Program-made: the position numbers and the translations under genes
Shown here: piece by piece, positions 33,124 to 37,928 of the stretch
How the letters are laid out: the number at the start of each line of letters is the position of its first letter
Position numbering within the stretch: position 1 is the stretch's first letter
Assembly: GCA_021203245.1 (NCBI GenBank)
Contig: JAJQBO010000076.1
Span: 1-37,928 of the forward strand
Origin: Planctomycetaceae bacterium
Lineage (GTDB): Bacteria; Planctomycetota; SZUA-567
DNA length: 37,928 bases
Reading direction: 5' to 3'
Notes under the pieces: generated by a model
The model's input: only the letters and a program-made list of their open reading frames with translations
What the model was told of the DNA's origin: nothing
Databases searched by the model: none

Positions 33124-33151
33124 TTATCCGTATCCGGGCCGCCACGGCAAA
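33124..33151 (-). promoter_or_regulatory. Predicted promoter for purA-aspS
   Basis: On the minus strand, -35 TTGCCG (33146-33151), a 16-bp spacer and -10 GATAAT (33124-33129). The leader would be about 118 nt. Confidence 0.5.
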
Positions 33152-33220
33152 CAAATTCGGCGGGGAGGAGGGAAAAGCAGCGGTGTGGGCGAATTACCTG
33201 TGTTGCAATGCGACCTCAGG

Positions 33221-33340
33221 GTGCCCTGCCGTCCGCGTCCGCCCCGCCTTGCCCCGGCACAACTTCCCGTTTGGGATGCAGCAGACGTTTTTCCCGCCGG
33301 GGTGACAGTAGGGGAAGGAGTGAGCGAATTGGTGGAAAGG
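33221..33340 (+). repeat. Dispersed intergenic repeat, copy 3 (degenerate)
   Basis: This has the short core CGCCGGGGTGAC (33295-33306) and a G-rich run after it. Its upstream 70 bp follow the same loose pattern as copy 2. Confidence 0.45.
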
Positions 33341-33372
33341 CGATGATGTGCGCTGAATTACGTCCATAAGAA

Positions 33373-33400
33373 GAGGCCCGATCCTGTGGAACCGGGCCTC
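33373..33400 (-). terminator. Rho-independent terminator of metallophosphoesterase gene
   Basis: GAGGCCCG and CGGGCCTC form a perfect 8-bp stem with a 12-nt loop. On the minus strand it is followed by TTCTTAT. It starts 22 bp after the stop codon. Confidence 0.8.
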
Positions 33401-33422
33401 AAAACGGACTGAATTTATCCTC

Positions 33423-36416
33423 CTATTCCGCGTCCGGTTCGTCCACCGGGCCGTTGTACTTGTCGATGTCCCGCGCGTGGTCGCGGTAGACGTCGCCGGG
33501 CTGGTGACCGGCTGCGCCGGAGAAGGTGCCCCGGTTCCAGTCGACCAGGGTGTTCCAGCGGTGGGTCGCGCCGGCGGTGAGGACGTATTCGTGCAGCACC
33601 GGCACGCTGCTTTCCGTCTCGTTCAGGTCGGACGTGAACTCGGTGACGATGCGGGCGAAACGGGCCGGCTGGAAGCCGGACAGGGCGGCGGAACAGTTGC
33701 AGCCGGAGGCGAGCGGGATGCGCGTCTCTTCCTTCACCGTGACGCCGTCGTCCGACGTCTGAACCGTGGCGACGACCGACGCCTTGCCGGCGAACTCGGC
33801 GTCAAAGGCGAGGGTGGACGGCGCGGCGCTGATCGCCACCCATTCGGTGGTGTGGGTTCCCGTCGTTTCGATGTTCCCCGGTTCGAAGTCGAGCCAGATC
33901 TTCAGCGCCCCGGCCGACGCGCCGGCTTCCGTGGGGTTGGCGCGGACGCTGTCGTTTTCCCCGGCCGGCACCTTGGCGGTATAGAAGCGCACCTGCGACA
34001 CCGCGCCCGGCAGCATGGTATGGTACATGCCGCGGTTGCGGCCGGAGAGAAGGGTGTTTTTGTAGCCGAGGCCGACCAGGAGGGGTTCGCCTTCCCAATT
34101 CTTCATCGGCGCGGTAAAGGCGGGCTTGTCGACGTGGGCGCTGTGGTAGCCGTTCTGGTAGGCGTCGCCGCCGTTGTCGAAGTCGAAGGAACTGGTGTAC
34201 TGCACCCAGGTGTCCTTCTTGATGCCGGCTTCGGGCTGGCTGCCGTCGTTCCAGGAGAACTCGCCGTTGTCGTTCAGGAGGCAGACGCCGTAGGTCACCT
34301 TGCCGGTCTCGCGGACGGCGATGCGGAACAGGTACGGCGTGCCCCAGCCGAGGCCGATGCCCTTGAGCATGAGCGGATTGTGGTCGGGAATCGAGCCCTT
34401 GCCGTCGAGGTCCTCGTAGGGTTCGACCAGCTCGGTCAGCCCGCCCTTGGTCGTGCCGGCGCTCGGCAGGTTGGCCCAGACCATGCCGGTGATGCCGTCC
34501 GTGGCGGTGAAACGGCCCGTGTCAGGCACTTCGATATAGTCCCGCTTGCCGTCCAGCACCAGCGCGGCGCGGCCATCGCCGTCTCGGCCTAGCCTGGGCT
34601 GGCCGTGGATGCGGGCGTTATTGTTGTTGCCGGACTTGTCTAGGACGACTGGCATGCCCTGAATCGACCCTTCCACAAACACCTTATGCGCCGGCGCGTT
34701 CCCGATGGTGACCGCGTATTCGCCCGCCGTGTCGAAGGTGTGGTCGAATTCCACCGTCTTGGTCTGGCCCGATTCGAGGCGGTAATTTTTCGCCGCGACC
34801 GCCTTGCCGTCAATGATGAACTCGGCCGTGGCGACGCCGGCTTCGTTGCCGATGTTGTTGATGTCGGCCTTTATCCACAGCCTGTTGCTGTTCAGATCGT
34901 AGCCGTCGCCGTCGCCCATCCTGATGCGGACATTGGAAAAGTCGTAGGTGGCGGGGCGGAATTGCACTGCCACCGTCGTCGTCTTGTCGGCAAGGGCCAG
35001 CGTGTGTTCGCCCAGCGATTCCATCCGCAGCGTGCCGGTGAGGGCGGCCGACTTGCCCGGCTCCAGCACGGTGACGCCGTCGTCGAAACGGTACAGGTAG
35101 CGGACTTCGCCGTTGTCCCGCACCGGGATGACGGCGGCGGCGATGCCCGTACCGGCGTTCGTTACGGTGGCGGTGACGGTGACGTCGCCGTTGTAGAGGA
35201 CCGAGTCCGGGGTGATGGCGATGTCCGAGTATTCGAGCTGCTGCTTGTCCCTGGCGATAAGGGTGGTGGCGGCGAGCTTCGTTTCTTCGTTCGCGCTGTT
35301 CGCGCCGTGGGCTTCAATCGTCAACAGGCCTTCGCCCGGGGTCGAGAGAATGCGGAAAAAGTCGCAGCGGCGGTGGTGGATGCGCGCGTCCTGGTGGGTC
35401 ATGTATACCGTGGCCGCGGCGACGGCCGGGTTGCCGGAGACGGCCCGGGCGTAGGTGTGGGTGTGGCCGGAGAGCATGACGTCGGTCTTGCCCGGTTCCA
35501 GCACGCCCGGCAGGTAGCGCTTCGAGTAGGCGTCGGAAATCGGGTGATGGGTAAAGGCGAGGCGGAACTCGGCGTTGACCGCAGCCGGCGTGGCGAGGTC
35601 GTCCGCAATCCACCTGGTGGTCGCGTCGATCAGTTCCAGGGTGGCGTCGTCGGCCTTGGCCCCGGTCGCTTCCGAATTCAACTGGAACAGGCCCCACGGG
35701 TTCGAATTGATGGACAGGATGTGCAGGTTGCCGTAGGTGAACGACTGGTTGCCCGGCACGGTCGCGCCGTATTCGCGGTCCTGGACGGCGTAGACGTAGG
35801 TGGTGAAATAGACGCCGCCCTGGTCGTGGTTGCCGCTCGCGTAGACGATCGGATAGGAATGGATGAAGTCGTCCTCGGTCTGGCCCTTCAGGAAGAAGCT
35901 GAACTGCTCCGCCTGCGCGCCCGTTCCCTCGACCAAATCGCCGCAGTGGAGGATAAGGTCGGGGTCGAACGATTTCACCGCCGCGTCGAATTTGGGCCGG
36001 GTCGCGAAGACGTGCGAGTCCGACAGGGAGATGATAGTGATTTTTTCGGGCTTCTCCGCCAGCGTCCTGAAGCCGGCCCGGCGCTTTTCGCCGCCGGCGA
36101 GCGTGACTTCGTAGGAGTAGCGCGTGCCTGGCTTGAGATTGTCGAGTTTATACTCGTAGAGGTTCATCTTCGCGCCCTGAAAGTCGGGTGCATCGGGGTC
36201 GGCCGGGACGGCGACCGCCTCCCCGAGCGCATCGCCCTCGCCAAAGGCGATGGTCGCGTCGCCCGGCGCGGTCGCTTCCCACATGACCACCATGCTGGTG
36301 GGTTTGGGGGCGAGCAGGTAGGGACCGTTTTTAAAGGCCGGCGCGTCGCCTGCCGCCAGGTTTGGTCCTGCCAATGCCAAAACGCCCAAAACAATCAATG
36401 CTGCCAGTCGTCGCAT
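33423..36416 (-). CDS. Secreted multidomain metallophosphoesterase with LamG-like domain
   Basis: This 997-residue protein has a Sec signal peptide (MRRLAALIVLGVLALAGPNLAAG). An FN3-like purple-acid-phosphatase N-terminal domain follows (about 28-120). The calcineurin-type phosphoesterase domain (about 125-370) has a complete metal-binding set: D133-S-H135, GD at 159-160, GNHD at 195-198, a histidine pair at 290-291 and GHTH at 317-320. Two CARDB-like beta domains come next (about 392-485 and 490-582). The region starting DKSGNNNNARIHG is a concanavalin/LamG-like domain (about 588-860), and the tail is beta-rich. I infer hydrolysis of phosphoesters outside the cytoplasm, with the extra domains binding glycans or surfaces. 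The frame is open to 36878, but the ATG at 36414-36416 has AAAAGGAG upstream and starts a signal peptide. It has its own promoter and terminator. Confidence 0.88.
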   Translation of the reverse strand: MRRLAALIVLGVLALAGPNLAAGDAPAFKNGPYLLAPKPTSMVVMWEATAPGDATIAFGEGDALGEAVAVPADPDAPDFQGAKMNLYEYKLDNLKPGTRYSYEVTLAGGEKRRAGFRTLAEKPEKITIISLSDSHVFATRPKFDAAVKSFDPDLILHCGDLVEGTGAQAEQFSFFLKGQTEDDFIHSYPIVYASGNHDQGGVYFTTYVYAVQDREYGATVPGNQSFTYGNLHILSINSNPWGLFQLNSEATGAKADDATLELIDATTRWIADDLATPAAVNAEFRLAFTHHPISDAYSKRYLPGVLEPGKTDVMLSGHTHTYARAVSGNPAVAAATVYMTHQDARIHHRRCDFFRILSTPGEGLLTIEAHGANSANEETKLAATTLIARDKQQLEYSDIAITPDSVLYNGDVTVTATVTNAGTGIAAAVIPVRDNGEVRYLYRFDDGVTVLEPGKSAALTGTLRMESLGEHTLALADKTTTVAVQFRPATYDFSNVRIRMGDGDGYDLNSNRLWIKADINNIGNEAGVATAEFIIDGKAVAAKNYRLESGQTKTVEFDHTFDTAGEYAVTIGNAPAHKVFVEGSIQGMPVVLDKSGNNNNARIHGQPRLGRDGDGRAALVLDGKRDYIEVPDTGRFTATDGITGMVWANLPSAGTTKGGLTELVEPYEDLDGKGSIPDHNPLMLKGIGLGWGTPYLFRIAVRETGKVTYGVCLLNDNGEFSWNDGSQPEAGIKKDTWVQYTSSFDFDNGGDAYQNGYHSAHVDKPAFTAPMKNWEGEPLLVGLGYKNTLLSGRNRGMYHTMLPGAVSQVRFYTAKVPAGENDSVRANPTEAGASAGALKIWLDFEPGNIETTGTHTTEWVAISAAPSTLAFDAEFAGKASVVATVQTSDDGVTVKEETRIPLASGCNCSAALSGFQPARFARIVTEFTSDLNETESSVPVLHEYVLTAGATHRWNTLVDWNRGTFSGAAGHQPGDVYRDHARDIDKYNGPVDEPDAE

Positions 36417-36537
36417 ACCTGCTCCTTTTCGATACATGGAAGGAAAACAACATCCCTGTTGGTGAGTCGTCGCTGGTGAGTATGAGGCATAGGTGCGAAA
36501 GGTCGGTACCAGTGCGTGAGGGCCTTGAACAGATACA

Positions 36538-36566
36538 ACTATACAGCCGAAACGGTTTTCGGGCAA
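36538..36566 (-). promoter_or_regulatory. Predicted promoter for the metallophosphoesterase gene
   Basis: On the minus strand, -35 TTGCCC (36561-36566), a 17-bp spacer and -10 TATAGT (36538-36543). The leader would be about 115 nt. It lies downstream of the terminator of the sugar-binding protein gene, so the two genes are probably separate units. Confidence 0.6.
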
Positions 36567-36603
36567 CTCCCTTTTGCAGAGGTGTATGCGGAAACGAAAC
36601 GAC

Positions 36604-36630
36604 CGCGGCCCGCGACAGAATCGCGGGCCG
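36604..36630 (-). terminator. Terminator of sugar-binding protein gene
   Basis: GCGGCCCGCGA and TCGCGGGCCGC form a perfect 11-bp stem around a short loop about 28 bp after the stop codon. On the minus strand a moderately T-rich stretch follows (GGTCGTTTCGTTT). Confidence 0.7.
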
Positions 36631-36657
36631 CAGGCATGAACCGGTGGCGGTCGGATG

Positions 36658-37602
36658 TTACTTGGCCAGCCGTTTCTGGAATTCGGCGACGTTGTCCTTG
36701 GTGATGACTTCCACCGGCAGCCTGGTAAGAGGCTCGACCTTTTCGCCGTTGACAACCTTGACCGCGATGTCGACGCAGCCTGCTCCCTGGGCGAAGGGGT
36801 CCTGGTAGGCGGTGGCGGCCAGACCGCCGTTGGCGACCGAGGTGATGCCGTCGTTGGTCCCGTCGACGCCGACGACAATCACATCGCCCATGCCGTTGAC
36901 CTGGAGGGCGAGGAGCGCGCCAAGGGCCATTTCGTCGTTGTTGGACAGGACGGCGTCGATCTGGTCGCCGAAGGAGGTGATCAGGTTTTCGGTGACGGTC
37001 ATGCCCTGATCGCGGAACCAGTTGCCGGTCTCTTCGGCGAGTATCTTGATGTCGGGGTACTTTTCCCGGATGACCATGCGCACGCCTTCGGTGCGGTTGG
37101 TGGCGGCCTCGTGGCCGAGGGTGCCTTGCAGAATGATGATGTTGCCTTTGCCGCCCATCAGTCCCCCCGCGTATTCCATGCCGTTCGCGCCTTCCAGGAG
37201 GCTGTTGGACGAGATGACATAGTTGTTCGGCGGCACGTCTTTCCCGAAGAAGGGATTACGGTTGACCCAGACCACCGGCTTGGCGACGCGGGCAGCCTGG
37301 TCGACGATGGGCTGGGCGGCCGAAGTCTCGACCACGTTGACGATCAGGACGTCGACGTCGTTCAGGAAGGTGTTGGCCTGGTCGGTCTGGCGGACCGAGT
37401 CGTCCTGCGCGTCCATGAGCGTCAGTTCGACGCCGGGAAGCTCGGCGGCGCGCGCCACCGCCGCGTCGGCCATGGAACTCAGGAAGGTGTCGAGGGAGGC
37501 CATGCACAGGCCGATGCGAATCTGCTTTTCGCCGGCGCTCACGCAGGCGCACAGGCCGAAGACGAGGGCGAAGGACAGAACGGCGAGACGGGATTTCTTC
37601 AT
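36658..37602 (-). CDS. Periplasmic sugar-binding protein (RbsB/MglB type)
   Basis: This 314-residue protein has a signal peptide (MKKSRLAVLSFALVFGLCACVSAGE, probably cut after VSA). The rest is a type 1 periplasmic binding fold, the substrate-binding part of an ABC sugar importer. Family blocks are IRIGLCMASLDTFLSSM, VDVLIVNVVETSAAQPIV, VVWVNRNPF, DAVLSNNDEMALGAL and VVGVDGTNDGI. The DQANTFLNDVDVLIVN region and NNDEMALGA resemble galactose- and ribose-binding proteins, but the sugar cannot be named. The ATG at 37600-37602 has AAGGAG upstream. No permease or ATPase gene is present in the window. Upstream lies 326 bp of noncoding DNA with a palindrome. Confidence 0.9.
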   Translation of the reverse strand: MKKSRLAVLSFALVFGLCACVSAGEKQIRIGLCMASLDTFLSSMADAAVARAAELPGVELTLMDAQDDSVRQTDQANTFLNDVDVLIVNVVETSAAQPIVDQAARVAKPVVWVNRNPFFGKDVPPNNYVISSNSLLEGANGMEYAGGLMGGKGNIIILQGTLGHEAATNRTEGVRMVIREKYPDIKILAEETGNWFRDQGMTVTENLITSFGDQIDAVLSNNDEMALGALLALQVNGMGDVIVVGVDGTNDGITSVANGGLAATAYQDPFAQGAGCVDIAVKVVNGEKVEPLTRLPVEVITKDNVAEFQKRLAK

Positions 37603-37928
37603 AATTCACTCCTTGGCAAAAAAGACCACAAACCGTAAAATGCGGCAAACAATGACGGGATGAAAACGTGCGCGCACGCGGGATGGCTGCCCGCGTCCGG
37701 GACCTGGGGTGGTTGTCGTGTAATCAACTGGAGTAGGTGTGACGGAGGTGCAGGAGGCTTGTCGCCGTTTTCCGCCCACGTATGAAGTATACCGCGCGTA
37801 TTGCGAAGATCCCGTTCTATTTTACGCAAAACCGCCCATGTTTTGCGACAACTTGACGGGTACGATACCATGGTCAAACCGTTTCGGGTCGCCCGCTATT
37901 TCAATCTCTCCCTAATTCACCACCAGTG
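37603..37928. other. Upstream region of the sugar-binding protein gene
   Basis: No convincing gene is seen. On the minus strand there is a good -10 (TATACT, 37786-37791) without a matching -35, and a 23-bp palindrome at 37825-37847. The real promoter is probably within this stretch. Confidence 0.4.
37825..37847. promoter_or_regulatory. Perfect inverted repeat upstream of sugar-binding protein gene
   Basis: CGCAAAAC and GTTTTGCG (8 bp each) flank a 7-nt spacer, about 223-245 bp upstream of the ATG. It could be an operator for a sugar-responsive repressor. It closely resembles the apex of the hairpin at 5-36 (GCAAAACCGCCC then GTTTTGC), so it may instead be a dispersed palindrome. Confidence 0.4.

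Larger units (their letters stand above)
32999..33422. other. Intergenic region between purA and the metallophosphoesterase gene
   Basis: There is no convincing gene in these 424 bp. They contain the purA leader with its hairpin, the purA promoter, copy 3 of the dispersed repeat and the terminator of the metallophosphoesterase gene. Confidence 0.6.

Noticed and set aside
37825-37847. Classical LacI-family operator
   Set aside because: The 7-nt spacer and lack of a central CG in a short palindrome do not fit the usual LacI-type site, and no regulator gene is in the window.

Overview
This 37.9 kb window is chromosomal DNA from a high-GC Gram-negative-type bacterium. It holds 21 recognisable protein genes, no rRNA or tRNA that I can see, and no phage or classical insertion sequence. 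The murein ligase MurE carries the DNPR signature of meso-diaminopimelate enzymes. Several products have Sec signal peptides and look periplasmic. Gene content (dcw cluster, citramalate synthase, NqrF-like reductase, DUF1015 protein, sodium-coupled amino-acid transporters, sugar-binding protein) would fit an anaerobic or gut-type bacterium, possibly of the PVC group, but the phylum is inference and not settled by the sequence.

Layout. (1) 114-5173, minus strand: a cation/proton antiporter fused to a PTS EIIA-like domain, with its own promoter and a long structured leader; then a sodium-coupled transporter (NSS/SNF family) followed 2 nt later by a degenerate receiver-PAS protein. (2) 5381-22012, plus strand: a dcw-type cell wall operon (rsmH, ftsL-like, ftsI, murE, murF, mraY, ftsW, murG) that continues with a YgiQ radical-SAM protein, an ABC-F ATPase and a ComEC-type protein. 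murD is missing from its usual place, and two inverted copies of a small palindromic element bracket mraY. (3) 21928-29437, minus strand: DUF1015 protein, TPR protein, ferredoxin-type NAD(P)H reductase, citramalate synthase, a frameshifted gltS-like symporter and an unknown membrane protein that overlaps the comEC 3' end. (4) 29872-32998, minus strand: purA then aspS. (5) 33423-37602, minus strand: a secreted multidomain metallophosphoesterase and a sugar-binding periplasmic protein.

Regulation. Six promoter candidates found by eye (nhaP, NSS transporter, rsmH, DUF1015, purA, metallophosphoesterase) all have TTGC at the start of the -35 hexamer with 16-17 bp spacers. Two of them share an 11-base block at the -10. 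Good stem-loop terminators follow aspS, the metallophosphoesterase and the sugar-binding protein.

Most unusual points: the MITE-like pair around mraY together with the absent murD; the structured antiporter leader; the transporter/pseudo-receiver-PAS pair; the low-complexity RGG/KPG tail on YgiQ; and two single-site frameshifts (comEC at a GT repeat, gltS at a T run) only 4 kb apart, which may be assembly errors. I did not find a clearly new defence or mobile system here.
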